The notes under the pieces are model-generated. The model was not told the DNA's origin, ran no database searches, and was given only the letters and a program-made list of their open reading frames with translations. This document shows, piece by piece, positions 1 through 11,600 of a DNA stretch of 64,000 nt. A program made the position numbers and the translations under genes. Within the stretch, counting starts at the first letter, position 1; each line of letters begins with the position of its first letter. Source of the DNA: Phaeoceros laevis (lineage: Eukaryota; Anthocerotophyta; Anthocerotopsida; Notothyladales); contig JBNGIQ010008438.1 in NCBI GenBank assembly GCA_049999765.1, positions 82,570 through 146,569 on the forward strand. Direction: 5' to 3'.

Positions 1-468
1 ATTTGCTCCCAGGTTTACAACAGCGCCGTCGACTGCTATTGGACGCGGATGGTTGCACCGGCGGTAAGTGCCTGCCATGAAAACGCTTTTTGTAAAGAAC
101 CTTCATTATATCTGCTGAGACTGTTGTCGATGGTCTATCTACAGTGTTATGTTTCTGGGAGGCTACTTTGAGGAACAAACAACGAGGTTTTCACATAGAC
201 AGCAGGGTGCAGGGGAGAGAGAAAGGCACAGTCATGGGGTGCGGGCCTGAACCATTGTCGCCTAGTAGAGTGCGGCACAAGATATTACAGAGGTGCTTTC
301 TTTGTCCGATACAAGTAGGGGTTCTCAACAGAGGAGTTCAGTGTTGACGAGCAGGCGCAGCACACTGGCAGGGGCGGCAGAAGCGGAGGCTTGAGAGAAG
401 GGGAATGGATTGACTCGAGGGATGAACACAACCGGACGACTCCAGGAGCTGGAAGCGATCAAGGAGAG
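1..468. other. 5' flank and probable leader of the GRAS gene
   Basis: No coding sequence is supported here. Short open frames on both strands have no recognisable domain. The stretch from about 380 to 468 is purine-rich and open in the GRAS frame, but it has no in-frame ATG before 469, so I treat it as leader. I see no clear TATA box. The sequence before about 380 has no visible link to the PPR family. Confidence 0.4.
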
Positions 469-2355
469 ATGGCAGATCGGTCCTCCCACGCGAGGAAGCT
501 GCAGGAGGCGTGGGTGGAGGCTCAGAGGCTGAGGGCGGCCATGCCTGCCTCCTCTGCTGCCGCTCCCTCCCATTCAGGACAGGGAGTCTATTCCCGCTCC
601 TTCTCGGGCCACTTGGAGCAGCAGCAGGCATTCACTCCTCCAATGAGCTTGCCGCCAGATTTTTCCGGCCCCGGCTCCCCGGCGCAGTCCTACTCCTTCG
701 GGACTCCATCCAGCAGGCAGTCTTCGAGTTCCTTCGTACCTCAGTTGAGCCCGCAGACCTCAGGGAATCCGGTCGCGGAGATGTACCATGACAGCTTGCA
801 GAATTTCAGGCCCCAGGTGGATCAATCGCTGGAGCAGCAATGGCAAAGCGCAACGGATGCTTACATCAGTCGGTGGCTGACGGACGACCAGCTGGAGAGC
901 CACCATGCCTCTGTGTCAGACCTGCTTGCCTTCCAGGTGATCCACAACGATCTGGCAGACATGATTGCGGATGTAGAGACACGGCTGGAGACGATGACGC
1001 CTCCTCTTCGCCCTGCGGCTGCAGCAGCAGCAGCAGCTCCGGCAGCATTGCCGCAGCAGGCGGCGCCTCCGCGGTCTCAGGTGGAGGATTGGATGTCATC
1101 CCTTCTCAGCGGTTCCGCCTTGCCGCAGACCCCAGGCACTGGCAGTGTTGGATTGTCAGGCCACCAGCCAGCACAGGTTGTGGAGCAGGAGGTCTCGTTG
1201 GAGGAGGTGACGGAAATGCTGCTGGAATGCGGGGCAGCCCTGGCCAGGCAAAATGCGGCCACAGCCACTGCAATGGTGGACAGAATCCGGAGGTTTGCCA
1301 CGCCTGACGGGACTCCCACGCAGCGGCTTGCCTACTACTTCGTGGAGGCTCTGATAGCCAAGCTCAACGGCACCGCTGCGGCCCTGTTCACTGCCATCAA
1401 GAGGGACAAGCCTTCGGTTCTGGACTCCACGCTGGCTTTCAAGTCCTTCCTGTCCACAGACCCTACTCTGGCCATGGCGCACCATTTTGGCAACAGCGTG
1501 ATGCTGGAGACGTTTGAAGGGGCCGAGAGGGTGCACATTATCGACTACGGCATCCAGAACGGGCACCAGTGGCCTAGCCTGATGCAGGCCCTAGCATACC
1601 GGCTCGGGGGGCCGCCGCGGCTGCGCATTACGGGGATAGAGCTGCCCCAGCCCGGGCTGAACCACGATGGCATGGTGAAGGAGACCGGGAGGAGGCTAGC
1701 TCGCTTTGCGGCGGAGCTGAGGATCACGTTTGAGTACAAGGCCTTTTCCGACAAGTGGGAGGATGTGCAGATCAAGGCGTTGGAGCTGCGGGAGGATGAG
1801 GTGCTGGCCGTGACTTCTGTTTTCAGGCTCCGGCACCTGCTGGACGACAGTGTGGTCCTGTCCAACCCTAGGCGGACCGTGTTGGAGAGGATTCGCAAAA
1901 TGGAGCCCAAGGTCTTCATCACCGGAGTCGTGAGTCTGGCTGTTAACGCTCCCTTCCTCATGACCAGGCTTCAAGAAGCTATACCCTACTGCGCTTGCTA
2001 CTTCGACTCGTTCGAGGGCACGATCCCTCGGGACAGTACAAACAGGAAGATTTTGGAGAGGGAGATGCTTGGGAGGGAGATCCTCAACATGATTGCCTGC
2101 GAGGGGATGGAAAGGAGGGAGAGGGCGGAAGCTTACTACCAATGGCACTGGAGGCTGGTCAACGCTGGTTTTGAAATAGTTCCGGTGAAAGATACCAGGT
2201 TCCGTAGCACGAAAAACATCCTCAAAAACTACCACGAGGATTGGACTATTGGCCAAGACGACGGGTGGATCCTCTCCGGCTGGAAAGGAAGAGTCCAGCA
2301 CGGCTACGCAGCGTGGAGGCCAGCTGTCCGCCAAAAACCTCCGAGGGACTCTTGA
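469..2355 (+). CDS. GRAS-family transcriptional regulator, LISCL (SCL9/SCL14-like) subfamily
   Basis: The protein has 628 residues and is encoded without an intron. Residues 1-240 are low in complexity, rich in Ser, Gln, Pro and Ala, with a poly-Ala run near residues 180-190; such disordered N-termini are usual for GRAS proteins. The GRAS domain fills the rest. LHRI starts near residue 245 (EMLLECGAALARQ). The VHIID motif is at residue 355 (VHIIDYGIQNGHQWPSLMQA). A PFYRE region follows (IPRD...LEREMLGREILN), and a SAW end carries GWKGR and a final W. The HIIDYG/NGHQWP form, FEYKAFSDKWE and the IPRD-LERE block resemble the LISCL branch, known for stress and detoxification gene control in the nucleus; that role is inferred. 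The ATG at 469 is the first in frame, 78 bases inside a longer open frame. The 3' end and trailer recur as a relic near 56.7 kb. Confidence 0.9.
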   Translation: MADRSSHARKLQEAWVEAQRLRAAMPASSAAAPSHSGQGVYSRSFSGHLEQQQAFTPPMSLPPDFSGPGSPAQSYSFGTPSSRQSSSSFVPQLSPQTSGNPVAEMYHDSLQNFRPQVDQSLEQQWQSATDAYISRWLTDDQLESHHASVSDLLAFQVIHNDLADMIADVETRLETMTPPLRPAAAAAAAAPAALPQQAAPPRSQVEDWMSSLLSGSALPQTPGTGSVGLSGHQPAQVVEQEVSLEEVTEMLLECGAALARQNAATATAMVDRIRRFATPDGTPTQRLAYYFVEALIAKLNGTAAALFTAIKRDKPSVLDSTLAFKSFLSTDPTLAMAHHFGNSVMLETFEGAERVHIIDYGIQNGHQWPSLMQALAYRLGGPPRLRITGIELPQPGLNHDGMVKETGRRLARFAAELRITFEYKAFSDKWEDVQIKALELREDEVLAVTSVFRLRHLLDDSVVLSNPRRTVLERIRKMEPKVFITGVVSLAVNAPFLMTRLQEAIPYCACYFDSFEGTIPRDSTNRKILEREMLGREILNMIACEGMERRERAEAYYQWHWRLVNAGFEIVPVKDTRFRSTKNILKNYHEDWTIGQDDGWILSGWKGRVQHGYAAWRPAVRQKPPRDS

Positions 2356-3504
2356 TCATGACGTGCACAAAGCAAGCGCCGGTACATGACTTTTTACCAT
2401 GTTCCCCAAGGAGATGAATCTTTCGGTCCTGGTCTCCCGGCAGGACCAGCTGGAAGGTTTCATGATTGTACGCTTCCTCCATCGCTGATCTCGTGCAGCT
2501 AGCTTGGTACTGCTGGCAGGTTTGTGTGAAGTCGGAATTGCAACTGTTCTTTCAGCTTCTGTAATTTGATCCTGTAGCTTCACTTCATTTTGTTTGCCTC
2601 TGCTGCAGGCTATTCGATCAATGGACTCCACGTATTTCAAGTTGAAGAATCGGTTTTCACAAGACAGCTGTGTCACACCCAGGAATCTGTTTCCTCCTAT
2701 ACTGTTTCTCCAGTTAGAAATGGTGTTTCCAGTGGTTAAATGCTTCTCCTAGTGTCTCATCTTCTTGTCGCGTCGTTGTATGTGCCCATAGGGCGTCCAA
2801 ACCCAGTAAGCCATCGTGCTGACACCCACTCAATAGACTAAAATTGTCGCTTAGTGCGTGAGAGGTATTTCCTGCAAGGGGCTGCACTTGTATGGAACAG
2901 CAGGAGATTTAGCAGCTCGTGATGTTTCATATACGTGCAGCCGCTTCTTTCCAAATAGCATCTTCTGCAGTCTTTGCATGCTCAGAGATATTCGTTGGGC
3001 TGTTGTCAGATCAGACCCCTTCTGGATCTTTCGTAACTTGCCTAGGTCATCGAATGTGTCGCAGGATAGATAGATAGTTTTGTACGTACGAGCTGACGTC
3101 CTTAGGATGTCCTTGGGATATCGTTCATGATGAAAGTGCCAAGAACCAGTGAAATACACCTCAATTTCGCAACTCTCTGGTAGACCAATTTCAAGTCTCG
3201 ATTTTGTGGGGCGACCGTCTCTAACCATGGGAACTTTCCGCCATGAAGACTGTTCCCATGCTGCTGGGAGTCTGGTGATACTTCGAATTTCTCTTGAAAT
3301 TCTTCAGACTGTCACCATGGGGACCTTCATGCCAACGCTATGAGAGAGCGCTGTCTACATACCAGGAAGCAAGAGCTCATGGGACGGCCGAAAGGAAGTG
3401 GAGGTTAGAAGCGATGCTATGCAGGTTGTGCCTTCCGTGGCGCACCGGCACACGGGCCACGACTTCCGCAGGCCGGAAAGATAGAGTGAAGCAGCTTGCT
3501 CTTG
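2356..3504. other. GRAS 3' flank and spacer to PPR-1
   Basis: About the first 190 bases (to 2545) are the GRAS 3' untranslated region and are homologous to 56706-56875. The rest has no recognised gene. A 125-codon minus-strand open frame at 2851-3228 begins with ATG but matches no family I know, so I do not call it. From about 3343 the PPR-family leader appears, with a degenerate form of the shared upstream element at 3343-3375. At about 3475-3504 comes the GGCCGGAAAG...GAAGCAGCT...CTTG leader found before most members. Confidence 0.5.
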
Positions 3505-3590
3505 ATGGTGGCCGGTGAGCTGGATTTCAAGCTGTCCGACGCTGCACTCAGTACTTGTGCGCCACCAGTCCCGGCGCTAATAGACTGCGG

Positions 3591-6500
3591 ATGCAAGGAC
3601 TACTACCTGAGTTTGCTGGGTTTGAAGGCTTTTGTCGCACAGACGGAAAGGTGTGGCGGGCCGCATACATTGGACTGGAAGCAATGCCTTCAGCAGAGCT
3701 GACAGACGTCTTATGGAAGCAGTTGTTTTCAGATAGCACACACTGGTGGGACAACAGACAGAGCAAGCCGACTCCCCAGGATGCTGATTTTAAACTCAAC
3801 GACTCCAAGATCGCGCTGTGGCTGAACAAACAAGACAAGCCTGCTTGGGTGGACTTGCAGGTAGCCACGTTGTACTCAGGAACGAAGACGACTCCTGAGC
3901 TCAGCGCCAGCTCAATGCAATGGCATGGCGGTACTTTTCCAGCACATGAAGGCAATTTAGAGATCGGGATGTGCAGGCAACTGTGTAAGAATGGACGAAT
4001 TTCTGACGCTGTGGATGCATTGCACCTACTGGTGCAGCGAGGTTGTCATGTACCCAATAATCTCTTCTATCGTGTCCTCAAGAGGTGCACAAACGACAAA
4101 AACCTGGTTTTGGGCAGACGCATCCACGCTCTCACAGTCAAAAGCGGGTATAAAGGAGACGCATTCTTGGCCACCCACCTCATCGGTCTTTACGCTTCGC
4201 ATGGCAGGCTGGAGGAAGCAATGCGAGTGTTCACCGAAGTCTCTACACCGGACGCCTATAATTGGACTACAATCATTTCCGCATATGCTAGACATGGAGA
4301 GGCTGCCGAGGCTGCAGAGGTTATACGACTGTATCGACAAATGTGCAAGTCAACCACGGTTGAACCCCAGCACCGTGTCTATCCAGCTGTTCTGAAAGCT
4401 TGTGCCGCTGCGAGAGACTTAGTTGCAGGAAAGGAGGTTCATGCCCATATTCTTGCGAGACCACTGGAGCCAGATAAATTTGTTCAAGCTGGGTTGCTCA
4501 ACATGTATGCAAAGTGCGGTAGCTTAGTGGATGCTCGCAGACTGTTCGATCAAATTTCAGACAGAGATGTTGTAACATGGACTGCGATGATCGCAGCGTA
4601 TACCCAGCAAGGGATGGGTCAGGAAGCCTTCAGTCTGTACAGGAGGATGCAACACGAAGCTCTCACTCTTCCTGATCGTGTTACATATTTATGCCTGCTG
4701 CAGGCATGTGCTAGTATAGGTGTAGGAGCTCTTGATGAGGGAAAACAACTGCATGCAGACATTAAAGCACGTGGACTTAAAGAGGATGTAGTTCTAAGCG
4801 GCAGCCTGGTTAACATGTATGCGAAGTGCGGTAGCTTGGAAGATGCTCGCAGTGTGTTTGGCAAACTTACAGAGAGGAATGTCCTAGCGTACAATGCGAT
4901 GCTTGCAGGGTATGCCCAGCAGGGTATGGGCCAGGAAGCCCTTTGTCTTTACAGGAGTATGCAACAGGACGCCCTTACTCCTCCCAATTCTGTCACCTAT
5001 GTATGCCTGCTGCAAGCATGTGCCAGTGTAGGTGTAGGAGCTCTTCATGAGGGAAAGCAGCTGCATGCACAGATCAAAGAAAGAGGACTGCAACATGATG
5101 AGGTACTAGGGGGAAGCTTAGTCAACATGTATGCAAAGTGCGGCAGCTTGGAGGATGCACGCAGCGAGTTTGACAAACTTCCAGAAAGGAATATCATAGC
5201 ATATAATGCGATGCTTGGAGGCTATGCCCAGCAGGGGATGGGTCAGGAAGCCCTTGGTCTTTACAGGAGTATGCAACAGGACGGGCTCACTTCTCCCACT
5301 TCTGTTACATATGTATGCCTGCTGCAGGCCTGTGCAAGTGTAGGTGCAGGAGCTCTTAAGGAGGGCAAGCAGCTGCATGCACAGATCGAAGAACGAGAAC
5401 TGCAAAAGGATATCATTCTAGGAGGCAGCTTGATTAACATGTATGCAAAGTGCGGTAGCTTGGAGGATGCCCGCAGCATATTTAACAAACTTCCAGAGAA
5501 AAATGTTTTAGCATGTAATGTGCTGCTTGCAGGGTATGCTCAACAGGGAATGGGTCACGAAGCCCTGAGTCTTTACAGAAGGATGCAACAGGAAGGCGTC
5601 ACTCCTCCTGATTGTGTCACATATTTATGCCTCCTGCAGGCATGCGCCAGTGTAGGTGTAGGAGCACTTCGGGAGGGAAAGCAGCTGCATGCACAGATCA
5701 AAGAACAAGGACTGCAAGGGGATGTGATTCTTGGCGGCAGCTTGGTTAACATGCATGCAAAGTGTGGTAGCTTGGAGGATGCTCGCAGCATATTTGACAA
5801 TCTGCCACAAAGGAATATTGTAGCATGGACGGCAATGATTGCAGGGTATGCCCAGCAGGGGAAGGGTCAGGAAGCCCTTAGTATGTACAGGAGTATGCAA
5901 CAAGAGGGCCTCACTTCTCCTGATTGTGTTACGTATGTCTGCCTTTTGCAGGCATGTGCCACGACAGGTGTAAGGGCTCTTGATGACGGAAAAGTGCTGC
6001 ATGCACAGCTAAAGGAAAGAGGACTAGAAGAGGATGTGATTATAGGTGGCAGCCTGGTTAACATGCATGCAAAGTGTGGTAGCTTGGAGATTGCTCGCTG
6101 CGTGTTTGACAAACTCCCGGAGAGGAATACTGTAGCATGGACTGCGATGATTGCAGGGTATGCCCAGCAGGGGATGGCTGAGAAGGCTCTTGCTCTTTAT
6201 AAGAGCATGCAACAGGAAGGCCGTACTCCTCCAAATTCTGTTACATATACATGCCTGCTGCAGGCATGCGCAGCTGTAGCAGCTCTGCCTCTGGGAAAGC
6301 AGCTCCATGCACAGATTCAAGAATGCGGAGTGCAAGCTGATGGCATAGTGGGAGCAGCGCTGGTACACATGTACTCGAAGTGTGGGAGCATGTATAATGC
6401 ACAGCAGGTGTTTAATTCACTGCCAGAAAGAAGTACAGAGGCTTGGGGTGCACTACTTAGTGGATATGCCCGCCAAGGAGATAGTCAGGTCGTGTTTGAC

Positions 6501-7361
6501 TTGCTTGACAGGATGAGGTTGGAAAACATACCCCCCAATGAGATTACGTTCCTTAGTGTGCTGACTGTGTGCAGTCATGCGGGTCTAGTGGACAAAGGCC
6601 GAGGGTACTTTAAGGCGATGTGTTCAGATTATTGCATCAGTGCAACGGTGGAGCACTTCATATGCATGGTGGATCTTCTGGGGCGTGCAGGTCATCTAGA
6701 GGAGGCACTACAGGTGGCCAAGACCATGCCTTTCCCACCCAATGATGTACTGTGGCATACTCTCTTAGGTGCGTGTCGGAAGTGGAAGAACGTAGAGATT
6801 GGGAAAGAGGCTTTCCAGGGTGCAATTAGCATGGATGAGACAGATTCTGCATCTTATGTGCTGATGTCCAATATATATGCAAGCGCCGAGATGTGGGAGG
6901 CGGCAAAGGGGATGCATGTAAAGAGAAAGAAATTGGGGGCATGGAAGAAACCAGGCCAGAGCTGGTGGACTGACATGGGTGGAGTGGTGCACACGTTTGT
7001 TGTTGGGGATAAGAAGCATCCTGAGAGTGAAGGTATCTACGCAAGGCTGGAGCAGCTTGTCCCCAAAATGAAGAAGGAAGGATATGTGCCCCACCTACAG
7101 TCGTCCTTGCTGGACATATCTGATGATGAGAAGGAAGCTGAGTTGTGTGGGCATAGCGAGAAATTGGCTATCGCATATGCCCTGAATAAGACAGCCGAAG
7201 GGACAATCATACGAATTGTGAAAAACCTGCGGGTGTGTGAGGATTGTCACACAGCAACAGCTTACATTTCGAAGGTAGAAAAGCGAACTATCATCTGCCG
7301 GGATGCAAGCCGATTTCATGTGTACAAGGATGGAAAATGCTCATGTGGGGACTACTGGTAA
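3591..7361 (+). CDS. PPR-1: PLS-class PPR-DYW protein with damaged N-terminus
   Basis: The protein has 1256 residues from the first ATG in this frame. It is a predicted organellar RNA-binding C-to-U editing factor. A PDF-like block lies near residues 41-90 (LWKQLFSDSTHWWDNRQSKP, then ADF for PDF, then LWL and AWV). About eight P-L-S triplets follow, with final P2-L2-S2, E1 and E2 motifs, the PG box (KKPGQSWW) and a complete DYW domain with HSEKLA, CEDCH and a CSCGDYW end. Odd: the family start site is at 3505 (ATG, then VAGELDFKLSDAALSTCAPP), but about 2 extra bases near 3576-3590 put that start out of frame with the rest. Either the gene now starts at 3591 without its N-terminal targeting region, or there is a small assembly error. 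The DYW catalytic residues are intact. The 3' flank has the family intron. Confidence 0.88.
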   Translation: MQGLLPEFAGFEGFCRTDGKVWRAAYIGLEAMPSAELTDVLWKQLFSDSTHWWDNRQSKPTPQDADFKLNDSKIALWLNKQDKPAWVDLQVATLYSGTKTTPELSASSMQWHGGTFPAHEGNLEIGMCRQLCKNGRISDAVDALHLLVQRGCHVPNNLFYRVLKRCTNDKNLVLGRRIHALTVKSGYKGDAFLATHLIGLYASHGRLEEAMRVFTEVSTPDAYNWTTIISAYARHGEAAEAAEVIRLYRQMCKSTTVEPQHRVYPAVLKACAAARDLVAGKEVHAHILARPLEPDKFVQAGLLNMYAKCGSLVDARRLFDQISDRDVVTWTAMIAAYTQQGMGQEAFSLYRRMQHEALTLPDRVTYLCLLQACASIGVGALDEGKQLHADIKARGLKEDVVLSGSLVNMYAKCGSLEDARSVFGKLTERNVLAYNAMLAGYAQQGMGQEALCLYRSMQQDALTPPNSVTYVCLLQACASVGVGALHEGKQLHAQIKERGLQHDEVLGGSLVNMYAKCGSLEDARSEFDKLPERNIIAYNAMLGGYAQQGMGQEALGLYRSMQQDGLTSPTSVTYVCLLQACASVGAGALKEGKQLHAQIEERELQKDIILGGSLINMYAKCGSLEDARSIFNKLPEKNVLACNVLLAGYAQQGMGHEALSLYRRMQQEGVTPPDCVTYLCLLQACASVGVGALREGKQLHAQIKEQGLQGDVILGGSLVNMHAKCGSLEDARSIFDNLPQRNIVAWTAMIAGYAQQGKGQEALSMYRSMQQEGLTSPDCVTYVCLLQACATTGVRALDDGKVLHAQLKERGLEEDVIIGGSLVNMHAKCGSLEIARCVFDKLPERNTVAWTAMIAGYAQQGMAEKALALYKSMQQEGRTPPNSVTYTCLLQACAAVAALPLGKQLHAQIQECGVQADGIVGAALVHMYSKCGSMYNAQQVFNSLPERSTEAWGALLSGYARQGDSQVVFDLLDRMRLENIPPNEITFLSVLTVCSHAGLVDKGRGYFKAMCSDYCISATVEHFICMVDLLGRAGHLEEALQVAKTMPFPPNDVLWHTLLGACRKWKNVEIGKEAFQGAISMDETDSASYVLMSNIYASAEMWEAAKGMHVKRKKLGAWKKPGQSWWTDMGGVVHTFVVGDKKHPESEGIYARLEQLVPKMKKEGYVPHLQSSLLDISDDEKEAELCGHSEKLAIAYALNKTAEGTIIRIVKNLRVCEDCHTATAYISKVEKRTIICRDASRFHVYKDGKCSCGDYW

Positions 7362-7472
7362 TGTAAGGTGCTCTTCTCAGTGCAATCTGGCTTGCAATCT
7401 GATCATAAGTAAGGAACTATGATCTGGCGACGAAGTGGTCTGCTGCTCGGCATTGCTCCACAATTACCTGCG

Positions 7473-7558
7473 GTATATGTGATGTGGAGTTTGGCTTGTT
7501 CGTCCATCTTGTACTATTTGCGGTCAAAGTGATACTAACTGCCTCTTTCTTTGAGCAG
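7473..7558 (+). other. Predicted 3' untranslated intron of PPR-1
   Basis: Donor CTGCG|GTATAT and acceptor TTTGAGCAG|TTGC bound 86 bases. The same donor and acceptor contexts occur after most other members, 80-400 bases past the coding end. Prediction from sequence only. Confidence 0.55.
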
Positions 7559-8433
7559 TTGCTATAGCTGGCACCTTTACTGTAAAGAGCAACAATTGAG
7601 AAACATGGTCTGCTGACAGGCGTGGCTGTAGGGCCCAAACCTAGGCATGGTAAGGTATCACTCTCATGCTTGCTGGTGTCAACGTATGTTATAGACAGGG
7701 TTCAGTGTTGTGGTGTAGCTACGTAGAGTAACAATATGAATGCTGGCTGCAGATATACGTGTTCTGTTCTGTTGGGTGCGCGGACTAGAAACATGCCTGG
7801 CGAAGCTAGATATTTGGAGTGTTTTTCCTGTCACGAGGGCACAGGTTGAGATCCTCCAATTGCGTACGTAATCCCTGGTTTTTTGGCACTCGAAGCTATA
7901 ATAGACACGAATGACCTTGCAGCTCTTTCATTAGACACCACCCAGAATGGCAGGGCTTAGGAGCGAACAAAGCAGAACTCTCACCAGCAGAAACACCAAC
8001 TTCATACACCCTCAAGGTGTCTAGTCTGATTTGGCTTGCTCACCGTGTGATGTCGTAGATCATTGGGTAGCAGTTGGCCAGGTGGCTGGTGATCGTGTGA
8101 CCGGTGAATGCGCTAAAATCGCGTACACGTCTGACTTCGACGGATTGAATGGTATTCAGGAGTGGGTTATTCTGGTTACTTCCGGTTTGTGTGGGATATG
8201 GCGGCGTTGACTACCGAATTTCAAATCCTGAACGAAGAAGAAGAGTGTCTTTTGCGTGCTTAGCAGTGTATTCAAGAAACGAAGTGTTCCTCAGCGATTC
8301 ATGTGGTCGGTTTGTGTACCGCGGCAGTGACTACATAATGGCACTACTACTGCAAATCATGAGACAGACAGTTGGCCAACCTCTAGATAAGGAGCTCCTG
8401 CAGCAGTGGTTTAGGCGCTGTGGAAGCTCTGAT

Positions 8434-8478
8434 TCTGGACACCCAGTGAAGCGCTGTCCAGTTTCGAGTAGGCAGAGA
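8434..8478 (+). promoter_or_regulatory. Shared upstream element of PPR-2
   Basis: GGACACCCAGTG is followed by GCTGTCCAGTTTCGAGTA, about 125 bases before the ATG. The family consensus is roughly GGTGCCCAGTG-A-TG, then CTGTCCAAATTCGAGTAAGC, then a GAG-rich end. Its function (promoter, transcribed leader or neither) is not known. Confidence 0.45.
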
Positions 8479-8602
8479 GTGTGAAACAGATATCTTGATG
8501 AGGTTGGAGGTTGGGAGCGATCCGAGGCGTTTGCGCCATCATGGCTCCAAGGGCACAGGGGACAGACAGGCCGGATAGACAGTGTGAAGTAGCTAGGTCC
8601 TG

Positions 8603-11600
8603 ATGGCGTCTGGACTAGATTTCAAGCTGACCGGCGCGGTATTCAGTACTTGTGCGCCACCACTTCCCGCGCAAAGGCAACGCGTAGTGCCTGAGATTGG
8701 TGGGTTTGAATCCCTGAGCTACCCAATAGGAGAGGTGTGGTGTGCTGCATCTGTTGAACAGGAAGCAGCGCCTCCAGAAGAGCTGCAAGAGGTCCCATGG
8801 AAGCAATTCTTTGCAGATCCTAAGCAGTGGTGGGACACTGGACGAATCAAGCCGGCTCCCCAACATCCTGTTTTTATACACAAGGAGTGCAATGTCGGGC
8901 TGTGGCTAAACAATCGGGACACACCTGCTTCCATGGAATTGCAGCTAGTGACATTGGACGCCGAGTCTGGAGTTACCTCAGTTCAAGGGCATGGAGCTTT
9001 TCCAGCACATGATGGGCATTTGGAGGTCGTACTATGCAGGAAACTATGTGAGAGTGGACGAATTTCTGACGCTGTGGATGCACTGGACCTTCTGGTGCAG
9101 CGAGGATGCCATGTACCCAACAATCTCTTCTATCGTGTCCTCAAGAGTTGCATCAACGACAAGAATTTGGTTTTGGGCAGACACATCCATGGTCTCACTG
9201 TCAAAAGCGGGTATGAAGGAGACGCATTCTTGGCCACCCACCTCATCGGCCTTTACGCGTCGCATGGGAGGTTAGATGGCGCAATGCGGGTGTTCAGCAA
9301 AGTCTCCAAGCCGGACGCCTATAACTGGGCTGCCATCATTTCCGCATATGCTAAACATGGAGAGGCTGCCGAGGCTGCAGAGGCTATACGACTTTACAGA
9401 CAAATGTGCAAGTCAACTGAAGTTCAAGCCGACGACCGTATATTTTCAGCAGTTTTGAAAGCATGTGCCGCTATAAGAGATGTAGTTGCCGGAAAGGAGG
9501 TTCATGCTCATATTCTCGCGAGCCCAGGGAAACCAGACAGGTTTGTTCAAGCTGGGCTTGTTAACATGTATGCAAAGTGCAGCAGCTTAGAGGATGCTCG
9601 GAGGGTGTTCGACAAACTTCCAGAGAGGGATGTTGTAACATGGACCGCGATGATTGCAGGGTATGCCCAGCAGGGCTTGGGTCAGGAAGCCCTCGACCTT
9701 TACAAGAGTATGCAACATGACGGCCTCACTACCAATCTTGTTACGTATGTATGTCTGCTGCAGGCATGTGCCAGTGTAGGTGTAGAAGCTCTTGATGAGG
9801 GAAAGCAGCTTCATGCACAGATCAAAGAACGAAGATTGCAAGATGATGCGATTCTAGGAGTCAGCTTGGTCCACATGTATGCGAAATGCGGAAGCTTAGA
9901 GGATGCTCACAGACTCTTTGAAACAATTCCCGCCAAGGATGTTGTAACATGGACCGCGCTGATTGCAGGGTATGCTCAGCAAGGAATGGGTCAGGAAGCC
10001 CTTAGTCTTTACAGGAGTATGCAACAGGAAGGCCTCACTCCTCCTGATTCTGTTACGTATGTATGCCTGCTTCAGGCATGTGCGAGCGTAGGTTTAGGAG
10101 CTCTTGATGAGGGAAAGCAGCTGCATGCACAGATCAAAGACCGCGGACTGCAGGAGGATGTTATTCTCGGTGGCAGCTTGGTTAATATGTATGTGAAGTG
10201 TGGTAGCTTGGAGGATGCTCGCAGCCTGTTTGAGAAACTTCCAAACAAAAATATTGTAGCATACAATGCGATACTCACTGGATATGCCCAGCAGGGGATG
10301 GGTCAGGAGGCCCTTACTTTTTACAGGAGAATGCAAAATGAAGCCCTCACGCCTCCCAATTCTGTTACATTTATTTGCCTGCTGCAGGCGTGTGCCAGTG
10401 TAGGAGTAGGAGCTCTTGATGAGGGAAATCAGCTGCATGCAGAGATCAAAGAACGAGGACTCCAGCAGGAGGGTGTCATTGCAGTCAGCTTGGTTAACAT
10501 GTATGCAAAGTGCGGTGGCTTAAAGCATGCTCGCAGACTGTTTGACAAACTTCCAGAGAAGAATGTTGTAGCATGGAATGCGATGATTGCAGGGTATGCC
10601 CAACAGGGGATGGGTCAGGAAGCTCTTAGTCTTTACAGGAGTATGCAACAGGAGGGCCTTAATTCTCCTGATTGTGTAACATATGTATGCCTGTTGCAGG
10701 CGTGTGCTAGTGTAGGTGTAGTAGCTCTTGATGAGGGAAGACAGTTGCATGCACAGATTAAGGAACAGGGACTGGAGGAGGAAGGTGTTCTAGGAGTAAG
10801 CCTGGTTAACATGTATTCAAAGTGCGGTAGCGTAGAAGATGCTCGCAGACTGTTCGACAAACTTCTGGACAGGAATGTTGTAGCATGGAATGCGATGATA
10901 TCTGGATATGCCCAGCAGGGGATGGGTCAGGAAGCTCTCTGTCTCTACAGCAGTATGCAACAGGATGGCCTTATTCCTAATTCTGTTACATATGTGTGCT
11001 TGCTGCAGGCATGTGCAGCTGTAGCAGCTCTGCCTCTAGGGGAGCAGCTGCATGCAGAGATCCAAGAACGAGGGATGCAAGTCGATTGCGTTGTCGGAGC
11101 AGCACTAGTAAACATGTATGCAAAGTGTGGAAGCATGTACGATTCCCATCGTGTGTTTGATTCACTGCCTGAAAGAAGTGTGGAGGCTTGGAGTGCACTA
11201 CTTAGTGGATATGCCCGCCAAGGAGATAGTCAGGTTGTGTTTGACTTGCTTCACAGGATGAGACTGGAGGGCATACACCCAAATGAGATCACGTTCCTTA
11301 GTGTGCTGACAGTGTGCAGTCATGCGGGTCTAGTAGACAAAGGCCGGGAGTACTTTGCGTTGATGAGGACAGATTATGGCATCAATGCAACTGTGGAGCA
11401 CTTTATATGCATGGTAGATCTTCTGGGGCGTGCAGGTCATCTGAACGAGGCACTGCAGATGGCCAAGACCATGCCTTTCCCACCTAATGATGTAGTGTGG
11501 AATACTCTCTTAGGTGCCTGTCGGAAGTGGAAAAACGTCGAGATTGGGCAAGAGGCTTTCAGGGGCGCTGTTAGCGTGGATGAAAAGGGTGCTGCATCTT

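Larger units (their letters stand above)
7362..8602. other. PPR-1 trailer and PPR-2 leader
   Basis: This is a family-conserved 3' untranslated region with a short intron. A conserved downstream block around 7858-8010 (TGCGTACGTAATCCCTGG and an AGAATGGCAGGG stretch) recurs near 17190, 22545, 46410 and 56180, and inverted near 27475. The PPR-2 upstream element and leader follow. Open frames here (for example 8149-8484) have no recognisable domain and are not called. Confidence 0.6.

Noticed and set aside
2851-3228. 125-codon minus-strand open frame beginning with ATG
   Set aside because: It has no recognisable domain or neighbour support, and part of it overlaps the spacer just before the PPR-1 leader.
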